A stretch of DNA of 64,000 nt from Streptomyces tardus (lineage in GTDB: Bacteria > Actinomycetota > Actinomycetes > Streptomycetales > Streptomycetaceae), in the NCBI RefSeq assembly GCF_018101125.2, contig NZ_JAELVF020000001.1:541189-605188 (forward strand). The letters are read 5' to 3'. Positions 9,690 to 19,748 of the stretch are shown here, piece by piece. The translations under genes were made by a program, and so were the position numbers. Below the pieces are notes generated by a model. It ran no database searches and had not been told where the DNA came from. It worked only from the letters and a program-made list of their open reading frames with translations. Each line of letters starts with the position of its first letter. Position 1 is the stretch's first letter.

Positions 9690-10418
9690 TCAGCTCTCCC
9701 GAGGGCGTTCGGGCACTCCGGCCCGCCCGTGTCCGGCGCCCGGCCCCTGTGCGCCGCCCCGCGTCGGCCCGGGGATCCGGCCCGGCTCGGGCGGGCGGGA
9801 CATCCGGGCGGTCTCCGCGCCGCTGCCCATGCGTCGCTCGCCTTCGTCCGCGCGCAGATGCACCCACAGTGCGGTCACGACGTCCGCGACCCGGGCCGCC
9901 GCCTCGGGCTCCCTCGGCGGCGCGACGACGTAGGACAGCGCGAGCCGCAACCCCGCCTCACAGGCGCGGCGCCACGTCCGCGGATCCTCCAGCGGTACGG
10001 TTCCCGCCGCATCCAGCGCGGCCAGCATCCGGTCGCAGAGCCGGCTGAGCAGCTGCTCGGGCGAGAACTGGGGCAGCGGCAGCCGGGCGCTCCAGCCGCC
10101 GGTGAGGGCGGCCCGTACGACCGCCTCCTCCCGCGCCCGGTGGAGTATCCACACCACGCCGGTCGCCCAGCACACGGCGGGCTCGCCGCCCTCCCTGCGG
10201 GCGGTGGCCACGGTGGCGGCGGCGCCCTGGACGAACACCTCCACGCGCTGGCTGACCAGTGCGTTCCCCAGCCCTTCCTTGGAACTGAACTCGTTGTACA
10301 GGGTCTGCCGGGACACGCCGGCCACCGCCGCGACCTCGACCATCCGCACCGTGGACCACGGTCGGTTCTCGAGGATGGCCTGGGCCGCGTTCAGCAAGGT
10401 CTCGCGCGCTGTGGACAT
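9690..10418 (-). CDS. TetR-family transcriptional regulator
   Basis: The N-terminal DNA-binding domain is clear: ARETLLNAAQAILENRPWSTVRMVEVAAVAGVSRQTLYNEFSSKEGL spans the helix-turn-helix. The ligand domain (residues 60-190) is helical. The last 40 residues are Pro/Gly/Arg-rich and unstructured. It is 242 residues from the ATG at 10418, which has GGAAAGG upstream. Divergent from hisN with about 150 nt between, where an operator would be expected; the target could be itself or hisN, but no strong palindrome is seen. Confidence 0.88.
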   Translation of the reverse strand: MSTARETLLNAAQAILENRPWSTVRMVEVAAVAGVSRQTLYNEFSSKEGLGNALVSQRVEVFVQGAAATVATARREGGEPAVCWATGVVWILHRAREEAVVRAALTGGWSARLPLPQFSPEQLLSRLCDRMLAALDAAGTVPLEDPRTWRRACEAGLRLALSYVVAPPREPEAAARVADVVTALWVHLRADEGERRMGSGAETARMSRPPEPGRIPGPTRGGAQGPGAGHGRAGVPERPRES

Positions 10419-10567
10419 CGCTACCTTTCCGGGCCCCTGGGGGCGGGCCCGCGCACAGAATTGACGCACCGCCAGATGGTGTCAAGACATATGCCAGTCA
10501 TCTGCCGCGCGGCGGCGCCCGGGGGTGCTTGGTGGTACCCCACCTGAGCACTGGATACTGTTCGGCC

Positions 10568-11362
10568 ATGCCCGACTACCACGATGATCTGCGTCTTGCC
10601 CACGTACTGGCCGACGCCGCCGACGCCATCACGATGGAGCGCTTCAAGGCGCTGGACCTCAAGGTGGAGACCAAGCCGGACATGACTCCGGTGAGCGAGG
10701 CGGACAAGGCCGTCGAGGAGTTGCTGCGCAGTCAGCTCAAGCGCGCCAGACCTCGCGACGCGGTCCTGGGTGAGGAGTACGGCAGCGAGGGCACCGGCCC
10801 TCGACGCTGGATCATCGACCCGATCGACGGCACCAAGAACTACGTCCGCGGGGTTCCGGTCTGGGCGACGCTGATCGCGCTCATGGAAGCCGGCGAGGGC
10901 GGCGACCGGCCGGTCGTGGGCCTGGTCTCCGCGCCCGCACTGCACCGTCGCTGGTGGGCGGCCGAGGGCACCGGCGCCTTCACCGGGCGCAGCCTCTCGC
11001 AGGCGTCGAGGGTCCGTGTGTCGGGGGTCGCCCGCCTCCAGGACGCCTCCTTCGCCTTCTCCTCGCTGCACGGCTGGGAGGAGAACGGCAACCTCGACGG
11101 GCTGCTGGAGCTGAGCCGGGACTGCTGGCGCACCCGGGCGTACGGCGACTTCTGGCCGTACATGATGGTCGCGGAGGGCTCGGTGGACATGTGCGCCGAG
11201 CCCGAGCTGTCGCTGTGGGACATGGCAGCGCCGGCCGTCGTCGTGCAGGAGGCGGGCGGCACGTACACCGGCCTGGACGGGCGGCCGGGGCCGCACAGTG
11301 GCAGCGCGGCGGCCTCCAACGGCCTGCTGCACGAGGCCGTTCTGACGTACCTGGGAGGCTGA
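10568..11362 (+). CDS. hisN: Histidinol-phosphatase (inositol monophosphatase fold)
   Basis: Dephosphorylates histidinol phosphate in histidine synthesis. The IMPase metal-binding motifs are present: LGEEYG (Glu), WIIDPIDGTKNYVRG (the DPxDGT signature) and LSLWDMAAPAVVVQEAGG (WDxAA). It is 264 residues, the normal length. The family also contains inositol-1-phosphatases. The HisN assignment rests on the overall sequence and the NYVRGVPVWATLIAL stretch, typical of actinomycete HisN, so biochemical specificity is inferred. Start ATG at 10568. Confidence 0.88.
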   Translation: MPDYHDDLRLAHVLADAADAITMERFKALDLKVETKPDMTPVSEADKAVEELLRSQLKRARPRDAVLGEEYGSEGTGPRRWIIDPIDGTKNYVRGVPVWATLIALMEAGEGGDRPVVGLVSAPALHRRWWAAEGTGAFTGRSLSQASRVRVSGVARLQDASFAFSSLHGWEENGNLDGLLELSRDCWRTRAYGDFWPYMMVAEGSVDMCAEPELSLWDMAAPAVVVQEAGGTYTGLDGRPGPHSGSAAASNGLLHEAVLTYLGG

Positions 11363-11634
11363 CCGCCGCGCCCGTCGGGTCCGAGCACGGCACGTGTTCC
11401 GGCCGCTCGGGCCACGGCCGGCGCTCCGGAGCAGGCGGGCACGGAATCGTCCCGGGCGCGGGGCCGGCCGGGCGCCGTTGGGGCGCGGGAACCGCGGAGG
11501 GGCCGGAGCCTTTCGGCGTCCGGCCCCTCCGGGCACGGCGGTCGATCACCAGCGACGCAGGGCCGTTCCGTCGCCGTGATCAGTCCGCCCGCGCGAGGTG
11601 CCCGCCGCCGCTCGGGGGCGGGCCGCCTCCGTAC

Positions 11635-13101
11635 TCAGGAGCGCAGGGCCTGCACCGCTGCCTCCAGGCGCTTGCCGTACTCCTCGTCCGCCTTGCGGAA
11701 GTTCTCGATCGCGCGCTGCGCGATGTCCTCCCGCGAGACCTGGGAGATGAAACCGGCCAGGTTGGCGATCAGGCGCTCCTGCTCCGCTTCCGACATCAGC
11801 CGGTAGAGGTTCCCGGCCTGGACGTGGTCGTTGTCCTCGGCGTGCGAGGGGGCGGAGTGGTCGCCGGTCACGCCGCTGACCTCGGTCGGCTCCCAGAGTG
11901 CGCGACCGGTCTCGGTCGGGCCGCCGAAGCTGTTGGGCTCGTAGTTCTTGGTGCGGCCGTGGCGGCCGTCGTACATCAGGCCGTCCCGGCCGTGGGAACG
12001 CGCCTCGGTGGCGTGCGGGCGGTTGACCGGCAGGTGGTCGGCGTTGATGCCCACCCGGTAGCGGTGCGCGTCGCCGTAGGCGAAGAGCCGGCCCTGGAGC
12101 ATCTTGTCCGGCGAGGGTCCGATGCCCGGCACGAAGTGGTGCGGGGAGAAGATCGACTGCTCGACCTCGGCGAAGATGTTCTCCGGGTTGCGGTTGAGCT
12201 CCAGCTTGCCGAGCTCGATCGGCGGGTAGTCCTCGTGCGGCCACACCTTGGTGAGGTCGAACGGGTTGAACCGGTACGTCGCCGCGTCGGCCGCCGGCAT
12301 GATCTGCACCTGCACGGTCCAACTCGGGTACTCACCGCGCTCGATGGACTCGCGCAGATCCCGCTGGTGGCTGTCCGGGTCCTGGCCGGCGAGCACGTCG
12401 GCCTCGTCCTGGGTGAGGTTCTTGATTCCCTGGTCGGTCTTGAAGTGGTACTTGACCCAGAAGACCTCGCCGGCCTCGTTCGTCCACTGGAAGGTGTGCG
12501 AGCCGTAGCCGTTCATGTGACGCAGGGTGGCCGGTATCCCGCGGTCACCGAAGAGCCAGGTCACCTGGTGGGTGGATTCGGGGGACAGACCCCAGAAGTC
12601 CCATACGTTGTCCGCCTCCTGGGAGCCGGTGTACGGGTCGCGCTTCTGGGTGTGGATGAAGTCCGGGAACTTGATGGCGTCCTTGATGAAGAACACCGGG
12701 GTGTTGTTGCCGACGAGGTCGTAGTTGCCGTCCTCGGTGTAGAACTTCAGCGCGAAGCCGCGCGGGTCGCGCACCGCGTCGGCCGAGCCGAGGTTGCCGG
12801 CGACCGTGGAGAACCGGAGGAAAGTCTCGGTCTCCTTGCCGACCTCGGAGAGGAACTTGGCGCGGGTGTAGCGGCTCACGTCGGCGGTCACCGTGAAGGT
12901 GCCGTAGGCGCCGGCGCCGCGCGCGTGCACGATGCGCTCCGGGATGCGCTCGCGGTTGAAGTGGGCGAGCTTCTCCAGCAGCAGCTGGTCCTGCACCAGG
13001 ACCGGGCCGCCGGCCCCGGCGGTCTGACTGTTCTGGTTGTCGGCGACCGGCGCTCCGGATTCCGTCGTCAGCGGACCGGCCGTGTCGTTCCCTGCACTCA
13101 C
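11635..13101 (-). CDS. katA: Monofunctional haem catalase
   Basis: Dismutates hydrogen peroxide. A 488-residue clade-3-type small-subunit catalase: active-site region [20 protein letters not shown] (His), [29 protein letters not shown] (Asn region PVFFIKD), and the proximal haem Tyr in [11 protein letters not shown]. No C-terminal flavodoxin-like domain. The start is at 13101, leaving a 159-nt divergent intergenic region shared with a Fur-family gene. The pair is the known catalase/CatR-type arrangement of Streptomyces, in which the peroxide-sensing Fur protein represses both genes. Confidence 0.96.
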   Translation of the reverse strand: MSAGNDTAGPLTTESGAPVADNQNSQTAGAGGPVLVQDQLLLEKLAHFNRERIPERIVHARGAGAYGTFTVTADVSRYTRAKFLSEVGKETETFLRFSTVAGNLGSADAVRDPRGFALKFYTEDGNYDLVGNNTPVFFIKDAIKFPDFIHTQKRDPYTGSQEADNVWDFWGLSPESTHQVTWLFGDRGIPATLRHMNGYGSHTFQWTNEAGEVFWVKYHFKTDQGIKNLTQDEADVLAGQDPDSHQRDLRESIERGEYPSWTVQVQIMPAADAATYRFNPFDLTKVWPHEDYPPIELGKLELNRNPENIFAEVEQSIFSPHHFVPGIGPSPDKMLQGRLFAYGDAHRYRVGINADHLPVNRPHATEARSHGRDGLMYDGRHGRTKNYEPNSFGGPTETGRALWEPTEVSGVTGDHSAPSHAEDNDHVQAGNLYRLMSEAEQERLIANLAGFISQVSREDIAQRAIENFRKADEEYGKRLEAAVQALRS

Positions 13102-13157
13102 TTGAGCCTCCTGCGCTCTGTCCTGTCCCTTGGCTTTCGCCGGGATCCGAGCCTACA

Positions 13158-13172
13158 TTGGACATTGTCCAA
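13158..13172. promoter_or_regulatory. Fur/PerR-type 7-1-7 operator between catalase and Fur gene
   Basis: TTGGACATTGTCCAA is a perfect 7-1-7 palindrome 57 nt upstream of the catalase start and 88 nt upstream of the Fur-family start. The spacing and the TTG/CAA ends resemble PerR/Fur boxes. It is the obvious binding site for the adjacent regulator. Confidence 0.75.
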
Positions 13173-13260
13173 GTCAAGACGCCGAAGAAGAAGATACCGT
13201 GTCCGGTTATGGCTTGAAACGCTGCTAAGCTGACCCTTACCTGAAGCGATGGGTGGAGTG

Positions 13261-13671
13261 ATGAGTGACCTGTTGGAACGACTGCGCGAACAAGGCTGGC
13301 GTCTGACCGCCCAGCGGAGAGTCGTCGCCGAAGTGCTCAACGGGCAGCACGTGCACTACACCGCGGACGAGGTGCACGCCCGCGCGGTCGAGCGGCTTCC
13401 CGAGATCGCCCGCGCGACCGTCTACAACACCCTGAGCGAGCTGGTGGCGCTCGGTGAGGTGCTGGAGGTCAGCACGGACGGCAGGGCCAAGCGGTACGAC
13501 CCGAACGCACACCACAGCCACCAGCACCTGGTCTGCTCCCGCTGCGGCACCATCCGCGACGTGCACCCGCTCGGCGACCCGCTCGCCACGCTCCCGGAGA
13601 GCGAGCGTTTCGGTTTCGCGATCTCCGAGGCCACCGTCACCTACCGCGGCGTCTGCCCCAACTGCACCTGA
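13261..13671 (+). CDS. Fur-family peroxide-responsive repressor (CatR/FurA type)
   Basis: A 136-residue Fur-family regulator: N-terminal winged helix (WRLTAQRRVVAEVLN, ARATVYNTLSELV), metal-binding HHSHQHLVCSRCG and a second CxxC at the C-terminus (GVCPNC). The two CxxC pairs form the structural zinc site; the His-rich stretch binds the regulatory metal. The ATG at 13261 is preferred over 13249 because GGTGGAG lies 2-9 nt upstream of it. It is divergent from the catalase gene and probably represses both, with derepression by peroxide oxidation. Confidence 0.93.
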   Translation: MSDLLERLREQGWRLTAQRRVVAEVLNGQHVHYTADEVHARAVERLPEIARATVYNTLSELVALGEVLEVSTDGRAKRYDPNAHHSHQHLVCSRCGTIRDVHPLGDPLATLPESERFGFAISEATVTYRGVCPNCT

Positions 13672-13820
13672 CAACGCCCCCGTTGGCCCACCCGGCCGCC
13701 GCCCCACCCGGGCCGGCGGCCTTCCGTATGCACGCCGCCGAGAATTGACCCTCCCCACGCACGGCGCCGACCTCCGGCCCGGCTCGCGGGGACCGCCGCG
13801 CCGAACTGGCGGCACACACG

Positions 13821-13857
13821 TCGAAGGCCCGGCTCCTGTGAGGAACCGGGCCTTCGA
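13821..13857 (-). terminator. Terminator downstream of initiator tRNA 1
   Basis: Inverted repeat CGAAGGCCCGG ... CCGGGCCTTCG with a 12-nt centre, directly 3' of the tRNA on the minus strand. Confidence 0.75.
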
Positions 13858-13863
13858 CTTCAG

Positions 13864-13937
13864 TAGCGGGGACAGGATTTGAACCTGCGACCTCTGGGTT
13901 ATGAGCCCAGCGAGCTACCGAGCTGCTCCACCCCGCG
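13864..13937 (-). tRNA. Initiator tRNA-fMet (CAT), copy 1
   Basis: On the minus strand the 74-nt sequence folds as a tRNA with anticodon CAT in the loop CTCATAA. The anticodon stem CTGGG/CCCAG has the three consecutive G-C pairs diagnostic of initiators, and position 1 (C) is unpaired with position 72 (T). T-loop TTCAAAT. The CCA end is not encoded. Nearly identical to the copy at 16578-16651. Confidence 0.95.
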
Positions 13938-14193
13938 TCGGTGAGACCACCATATCCAGGCGGCGGTGAGCAGCGCAAATCCGTTCCCGCACACCCTCCT
14001 GACTCCTCATCCGGGGCGCGCCCGGAAGCACGCTGAGCCGCGCCCGGGCCGCCGTACTCGCAGCCCCACCCCGCTGCGGGAACCGCACCCGGACCCCGCA
14101 GCCCGCATCCCGCAGCGACCGCAGGCACTCGACACACGGGCCGCCACGGGCGCCGTCACGGGCAGGGCGTCCATCGGGGCGCCCCACCCGGGC

Positions 14194-16161
14194 TCAGGCG
14201 CTCAGGCCCGTACGGAGCGCCTCCCAGAGGCGCTCCGCGCGGCCCGCGACCTCGGCCGGACCGAGGTCCTGTGCGCGCTCGCACCAGTGCCGACCCTCGG
14301 TCAACTCGCCCCGGCGGGCGGCGAGCAGAGCCAGACGCAGCGCGGCACGACCGTGCCCCGCGTCCGCGGCCCGCTCCCACCAGATCGCCGCCTCGGGCTC
14401 CGCACCCTCGCGGGCCAGGAGCAGGCCGAGGTTGAACGCGCCGTGGCTGCTGCCCGCCTCGGCGGCGGTGCGGTACCAGTGGGCGGCCTCGACGACGTCG
14501 CCGCGGCCCGCTTCGCACATGCCCAGGCGGACCTGGGCGCGGCGGTGGCCGCGCTCGGCCGCCGAGCGGTACCAGCGCTCGTACTCCGGCACCTCCGCCG
14601 GAGGCGCCGATCCGGACTCCAACGCCTCGCCGTCGCCGTCGACTCGCCCCTCGGCGCCGTCGCCGGCACCCGTCTCGGCTCCCGGCGCCCCGGCGCCGGA
14701 CCCGACGGCACGGCCGAACGCCCTGCCCGCCCGCGCACGCGAGGCCGCACCGAGCACGTCGCGGCCGCCGCCGAACCCGATGGTGTCGGGGCCGCTGCGC
14801 GCCTCGAGCTCCGGGTCCTCGCGCTCCAGCATGTCGGCCAGCCGGAAGGCGCCCTCCACGCTGCCGCCCTCGGCCGCCCTGCGGAGCTGCTCCTCGGCGC
14901 CCGCCGCGTCACCGGCGTTCAGCATCGTGACGGCGACCTGGAGCGCCGCCTCGGGATGACCGGCGGCAGCCGCCCTGGCGTACCAGTCCTCGGCCGCGCG
15001 CTGGTCGCGCCGGCCCGCGTACAGAATGCCGAGGTTGAACGCACCGTCGACGCTGCCGCCCTCGGCCGCCTTGGAGAACCAGGGCTCGGCGCTCTGGGCG
15101 TCGCCGCGCTGCAGCAGCAGTACGGCCAGCGCGTTCGCCGCCTCGATGTGCCCGGCGTACGCCGCCCTGCGGTACCAGCTCTCCGCCTGCGCGGTCCGCC
15201 CCTGGCCCGCGCAGAGCAGCCCGAGGTTGAACGCGCCGTTGGGGTCGCCTGCGTCGAGCGCCGCGTGGTACCAGCGCTCGGCCGCCTGCAACTGGCCGCG
15301 GTCCGCGCACAGTGCGCCGAGCGCGTTGGCGGCGTTGCCGTCGCCCGCCTCGGCCGCCGTGCGCCACCACTGCTCGGCGGCCTCCTCGTTGCCCGCGTCG
15401 CGGAGCAGGAAGCCGAGGGCGCAAGCGGCCCTGGGCTCACCGTCGTTGGCCGCGATCAGGTACCAGCGGCCGGCCTCGCGCAGATCGCCTCGCTCCTCCA
15501 GCAGGGTGCCGAGACGGAGCGCCGCGAGGCGGTGCCCCCGGGCAGCGGCCTGCCGGAACCAGCGCTCGGCCTCCGCCTCGCGCCGATCGCGTGCACCGCC
15601 GGGCGCAGAACCGGCGCCCGCACCGGCCTTGCCCCGGCGGGAGTTCAGCAACAGCACGCCAACTCGGTACGCGGCCTCCCGGTGCCCGCGCTCGGCGGCT
15701 GCCCGGAACCACTCCTCGGCGCCCGCCTCACCTCGATGGTCGAGCAGATCGGCCAGCGCGTACGCGCCGAGCAGATGCCCGGACTCGGCAGCCTGGCGCA
15801 GCCAGTAGTCGGCGGCGGGCTCGTCCCCCCGCTCCCGGTGGTGGCGGCCCAGTGCGTGCGCAGCCGCGGCTGAACCCGCGACGGCGGCAGTGCGCCACCA
15901 CTCCGCGGCCTCTGCCGTGTTCCCCCGCTGCTGGAGCAGCACCCCCAGATTGTTGGCGGCGGCGCGGTCACCCGCGAGCGCCGCGGAGCGCAGCATCGCC
16001 TCCGCCCCCTCCAACTCGCCGTCGCGCAGCAACGCGACACCGAACTTGCTCTGGGCAGCGCGGTCTCCCTGCTCGGCCGCCTTCCGTGTCGTCTCGTCGA
16101 CGTCGTGGACGGCCGGGCAGGATGCCGTGTCGAATCTCGCCCTGTCCCCCATAAGCTCCAT
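14194..16161 (-). CDS. Sel1/TPR-repeat protein
   Basis: About 655 residues made almost entirely of 36-residue Sel1-like repeats with the pattern A-x2-G-D-x3-A-x-x-x-L-G-x-L-x-x-x-R-G (for example AANNLGVLLQQRGNTAEAAEWW, AANALAVLLLQRGDAQSAEPWF, GAFNLGLLCAGQGRTAQAESWY). I see more than a dozen repeats, broken once near residue 440 by an acidic Gly/Ala-rich insert. No signal peptide is seen, so it is probably a cytosolic scaffold. The start at 16161 is a choice; an ATG at 16152 preceded by GGAG is equally possible. The gene lies between the two initiator tRNAs, all on the minus strand. Function unknown. Confidence 0.85.
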   Translation of the reverse strand: MELMGDRARFDTASCPAVHDVDETTRKAAEQGDRAAQSKFGVALLRDGELEGAEAMLRSAALAGDRAAANNLGVLLQQRGNTAEAAEWWRTAAVAGSAAAAHALGRHHRERGDEPAADYWLRQAAESGHLLGAYALADLLDHRGEAGAEEWFRAAAERGHREAAYRVGVLLLNSRRGKAGAGAGSAPGGARDRREAEAERWFRQAAARGHRLAALRLGTLLEERGDLREAGRWYLIAANDGEPRAACALGFLLRDAGNEEAAEQWWRTAAEAGDGNAANALGALCADRGQLQAAERWYHAALDAGDPNGAFNLGLLCAGQGRTAQAESWYRRAAYAGHIEAANALAVLLLQRGDAQSAEPWFSKAAEGGSVDGAFNLGILYAGRRDQRAAEDWYARAAAAGHPEAALQVAVTMLNAGDAAGAEEQLRRAAEGGSVEGAFRLADMLEREDPELEARSGPDTIGFGGGRDVLGAASRARAGRAFGRAVGSGAGAPGAETGAGDGAEGRVDGDGEALESGSAPPAEVPEYERWYRSAAERGHRRAQVRLGMCEAGRGDVVEAAHWYRTAAEAGSSHGAFNLGLLLAREGAEPEAAIWWERAADAGHGRAALRLALLAARRGELTEGRHWCERAQDLGPAEVAGRAERLWEALRTGLSA

Positions 16162-16540
16162 CGTCGCATCACCTGTAACCCGCGTACACCTGGTATATCG
16201 CAGCCAGGAGGTCACTTCAGCGTTTTGTCGACTTCCCGACATCACGGGTGCTCAAACACGTTTGGGGGTTTGGCAGTTGAGCGTTCATCCACCTTCGCGG
16301 GACGCCCCCGCCCTCTGGCTGCTCAGAGCGCCGGCGTCGGCAACCCGAGTACGGGCGTCACCAAATCTCCGCATTCGCGGCGGCGGTCGATACGGCCCCG
16401 CGAGAGACGAACACAGACTCGCAGGCGTACCCCGGTCACTCCCGTGCGACCACTCGACGGGCGGCATCGGGCGCAGCACATCCGGCTCCGGGACACCGCC
16501 CGGTTCCTGCCGGAACGATGACGGGAAGCGCGCACACGAC
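16162..16540. other. Non-coding stretch upstream of the Sel1 gene
   Basis: Holds the promoter region of the Sel1-repeat gene and the space down to the terminator of tRNA copy 2. I see no gene or strong motif. Confidence 0.5.
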
Positions 16541-16571
16541 GAAGGGCCCGGAGTCGAAACTCCGGGCCCTT
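16541..16571 (-). terminator. Terminator downstream of initiator tRNA 2
   Basis: Near-perfect hairpin AAGGGCCCGGAGT/ACTCCGGGCCCTT with a 4-nt loop directly 3' of the tRNA (minus strand). The stem differs in sequence from the one after copy 1. Confidence 0.8.
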
Positions 16572-16577
16572 CTTTCG

Positions 16578-16651
16578 TAGCGGGGACAGGATTTGAACCT
16601 GCGACCTCTGGGTTATGAGCCCAGCGAGCTACCGAGCTGCTCCACCCCGCG
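16578..16651 (-). tRNA. Initiator tRNA-fMet (CAT), copy 2
   Basis: Same 74-nt body as copy 1: anticodon CAT, three G-C pairs in the anticodon stem, C1-T72 mismatch, no encoded CCA. Its own terminator follows. Confidence 0.95.
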
Positions 16652-16712
16652 CCGTTGCGTTTCAAACATTACCACGGCGCGGGGAGGGGCTCAGACCACC
16701 GGCGGGAGCCGG

Positions 16713-19604
16713 TCAGTCACCCGGGTCCGAGGCGCCCTCGGCCTCTTCCAGGGCCTCCTGCAGCGCCTTCTGCTGCTTTCCGTACTCCTCCCAGTCGCCT
16801 TCCTCCAGCGCCTTCTGGCCCGCCTCGTAGGCGTCCTTGGCGTCGGAGAGTGCGTCCTCGACGGAGGTCGGCGGACCGTCGTTGTCCGGAGGCGTGGTCT
16901 CCTCCTCGTCCTCGGCCGGCGGATCGTCCGAGGAGTCCTCGTCACCGCCGCCCGAGGTGTTGAACACATTGTCGAGCGCCTGCTCCAGAGTGTCCTCGAA
17001 GGCGATCTCCTCGCCGTACGTCACCAACACCTTCCGCATGCGCGGGTAGTTGGTGCCGGCGCCGCGGACGTAGACCGGCTCCACGTAGAGCAGTCCGCCC
17101 TCCAGCGGCACGGTCAGCAGGTTGCCGTACTCCACCTCGGAGTCACCGCGCTGGAGGATGTTGATCTCCCTCGCGATGTCCGGATCGGAGTTGAACTTGC
17201 TCTGCACCTGCTGTGGGCCGGCGACGGTGGTGTTGGACGGCAGCTTCAGAATTCTGATCTTGCCGTACTCGTCGCTTCTCGCGTCCGCGTCCACCGCCAT
17301 GAAGGCGCCCAGAGTCTCACGGCGGTTCGGGTTGAACGTCGTCGTGAGCGAGAAGGTCTGCGCCTTCTGGTCCGGCATCTTCATGCTCAGGTAGTACGGC
17401 GGCACCGACGGGTTGTCCTTGTGCGTCGGGTCGTCCGGAATCTGCCAGCGCTCCGAGCCGGAGTAGAACTGGCCCGGCGTGTCCACGTGGTAGCGCTGGA
17501 GCAGCTCGCGCTGCACCTTGAACAGGTCCTGCGGGTAGCGGAGATGGTCCATCAGCTCGTCGCTGATCTTCTCCTTGCCCTCGACCGTCCCGGGGAAGGC
17601 CTTCATCCAGGTCTTCAGCACCGGGTCCTGCTTGTCCCACTCGAAGAGCTTCACATCGCCGGTGTACGCGTCGACGGTCGCCTTCACGGAGTTCCGGATG
17701 TAGTTGACCTCGTCCTGCTGCGCGATCACCGAACGCTGGCCGTCCGCGGTCAGCGAGTCCTCGGTGGTGTCACCGAGCGTGGTGCGCGAGGAGTAGGGGT
17801 AGCCGTCCGAGGTCGTGTAGGCGTCGACGATCCACTGGATCTTGCCCTTGACGATCGCCGGATACGGGTCGCCGTCGATGGTCAGCCAGGGGGCGACCGC
17901 CTCCACGCGCTCCTTGGGGGTCCGGTTGTAGAGGATGCGCGAACCGTCGCCGATGGCCGAGGAGTACATGAACTGCGGCTCACCGAAGGTCAGCGCGTAC
18001 GCCGCCCGGTTGAGCGGGCCGGACATGCTCACACCGCTCTTGCCGGTGTAGTTGTACGTCTTCTCGCCCTCGTCGTCCGCGTAGTCCAGCTCCTTCTGGG
18101 GTCCGCCGACGATCGAGTACTGCGTCGTCTTCTCGCCGTAGTAGACACGCGGTTGGTACTTGCCCGCGAGGGTCTCCTCCGGCGGCAGGTTGCGCTCGGA
18201 GAAGACCGGCGTGCCGTCGTTGCCCACGTCGGTACCGCTGGCGGCGACCATGCCGAAGCCGTGCGTGTACTTGAAGTGGTCGTTGATCCAGTTCCGCTCG
18301 GGGATGCCGTCGATGTTGATCTCGCGGAGACCGACGACGGTGTCCCGCTCCTTCCCGTCCTTGTCGGCGTACCGGTCGACGTCCAGCGTGTCGGGGAAGG
18401 TGTAGTAGCCGCGGACCTGCTGGAGCTGGCGGTACGCCGGCGGGACGACGCTGGGGTCGAGCAGCCGCAGGCTGGCGGTGGTGTCCGCGGCCTCGCGCAG
18501 CTTCTCGTTCTCCGCACTGTCGTCCGGAGTCGTGCCCTTGTAGTCGGAGACGTCGGCGTCGTTGATGCCGTATGCCTCCTGGGTCGCGTCCATGTTCTTC
18601 TTGATGTACGGCGTCTCCTTGACCAGCTCGTTCGGCTGGACCTGGAACTTCTGCACGATCGCCGGGTAGAGACCGCCGATCAGGATCGCCGAGAGCACCA
18701 TCAGACCGAAGGCGATGACCGGCAGCTGCCAGGTGCGACGCCACAGGGCCGCGAAGAACAGCACCGCGCAGATCACGGCGATGATGAAGAGGATCGTCTT
18801 CGCCGGCAGGTACGCGTTGGCGTCGGTGTACTTCAGACCGGTCCAGTCGGTACCGCGGATGCTGCTGGACTTCAACGCCAGCCCGTACCGGTCGAGCCAG
18901 TACGCGACCGCCTTGAGTGCGACGAAGAGCCCCAGCAGCACGGAGAGATGGCCGGTCGCCTGCGAGGTCGCACGCGCACCGGGGGTGGTCAGCCGCAGTC
19001 CGCCGTAGAGGTAATGGACCAGGGCGGCGGCGATCAACGAGAGCACCGCGGCGGCGAAGCCGAAGCTCAGCAGGAAGCGGTAGAACGGCAGGTCGAAGGC
19101 GAAGAAGGAGATGTCCTTGCCGAACTGCGCGTCGGTCTTGCCGAACGAGGTGCCGTTGACCCACATCAGCCAAGTGCGCCACTGACCCGCGGCACTGGCG
19201 CCCGAGATCAGCCCGACCAGCGCGGTGATCCCGAGGAGCACCCACTTTTTGAAGGGCGCGATGCCCATCCGGTAGCGGTCCAGGCTCTGTTGCTCGAGCG
19301 ACATCGCGCTGAGCGGCGGCCTGAGCCGGTGGGCAAGCCAGATGTTGAGGCCCACGGTGATCGACATCAGCAGACCGAAGAAGGCGAAGAGGCCCACCTT
19401 GGTCCACAACGTCGTCGTGAAGACCGTCGTGTACTGGACGGACTCGAACCAGAGCCATTCCGTCCAGAACCCGGCAAACATGACAAAGAGCATGGCCAGC
19501 ACTGCCAGTACGCCTGCTGTCGTCAGCAGCGTCTTGGCGCGCCTGGAAGGCTGGCCGACTCTGATCCGTGGTCCGGTGGGGCCTCCTGAGCCCCGGTCCG
19601 GCAT
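16713..19604 (-). CDS. UPF0182-family large membrane protein
   Basis: About 963 residues. Seven or so hydrophobic segments lie in the first 320 residues ([35 protein letters not shown] and others). A long extracytoplasmic region follows, with conserved stretches such as [34 protein letters not shown] and [17 protein letters not shown]. The acidic Asp/Glu C-terminus ([22 protein letters not shown]) is typical of the actinobacterial family. Function unknown. The ATG at 19604 ([17 protein letters not shown]) is chosen because family homology begins there; an in-frame start at 19700 would add 32 residues. Divergent from the PPA1309 gene. Confidence 0.92.
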   Translation of the reverse strand: MPDRGSGGPTGPRIRVGQPSRRAKTLLTTAGVLAVLAMLFVMFAGFWTEWLWFESVQYTTVFTTTLWTKVGLFAFFGLLMSITVGLNIWLAHRLRPPLSAMSLEQQSLDRYRMGIAPFKKWVLLGITALVGLISGASAAGQWRTWLMWVNGTSFGKTDAQFGKDISFFAFDLPFYRFLLSFGFAAAVLSLIAAALVHYLYGGLRLTTPGARATSQATGHLSVLLGLFVALKAVAYWLDRYGLALKSSSIRGTDWTGLKYTDANAYLPAKTILFIIAVICAVLFFAALWRRTWQLPVIAFGLMVLSAILIGGLYPAIVQKFQVQPNELVKETPYIKKNMDATQEAYGINDADVSDYKGTTPDDSAENEKLREAADTTASLRLLDPSVVPPAYRQLQQVRGYYTFPDTLDVDRYADKDGKERDTVVGLREINIDGIPERNWINDHFKYTHGFGMVAASGTDVGNDGTPVFSERNLPPEETLAGKYQPRVYYGEKTTQYSIVGGPQKELDYADDEGEKTYNYTGKSGVSMSGPLNRAAYALTFGEPQFMYSSAIGDGSRILYNRTPKERVEAVAPWLTIDGDPYPAIVKGKIQWIVDAYTTSDGYPYSSRTTLGDTTEDSLTADGQRSVIAQQDEVNYIRNSVKATVDAYTGDVKLFEWDKQDPVLKTWMKAFPGTVEGKEKISDELMDHLRYPQDLFKVQRELLQRYHVDTPGQFYSGSERWQIPDDPTHKDNPSVPPYYLSMKMPDQKAQTFSLTTTFNPNRRETLGAFMAVDADARSDEYGKIRILKLPSNTTVAGPQQVQSKFNSDPDIAREINILQRGDSEVEYGNLLTVPLEGGLLYVEPVYVRGAGTNYPRMRKVLVTYGEEIAFEDTLEQALDNVFNTSGGGDEDSSDDPPAEDEEETTPPDNDGPPTSVEDALSDAKDAYEAGQKALEEGDWEEYGKQQKALQEALEEAEGASDPGD

Positions 19605-19748
19605 CTGGAAAGCCAAGGTGCGCACCTCGAAGATCGCAGTGGGTGAAGCAGTAAATGAAGCGGCCCCGCATACTAGGGCCCACCCCATCAACTTACTCAA
19701 GCTTTACTCAGTTCCCGTTCCCGGGGTAGGGCAAGGCACGATATGGGG

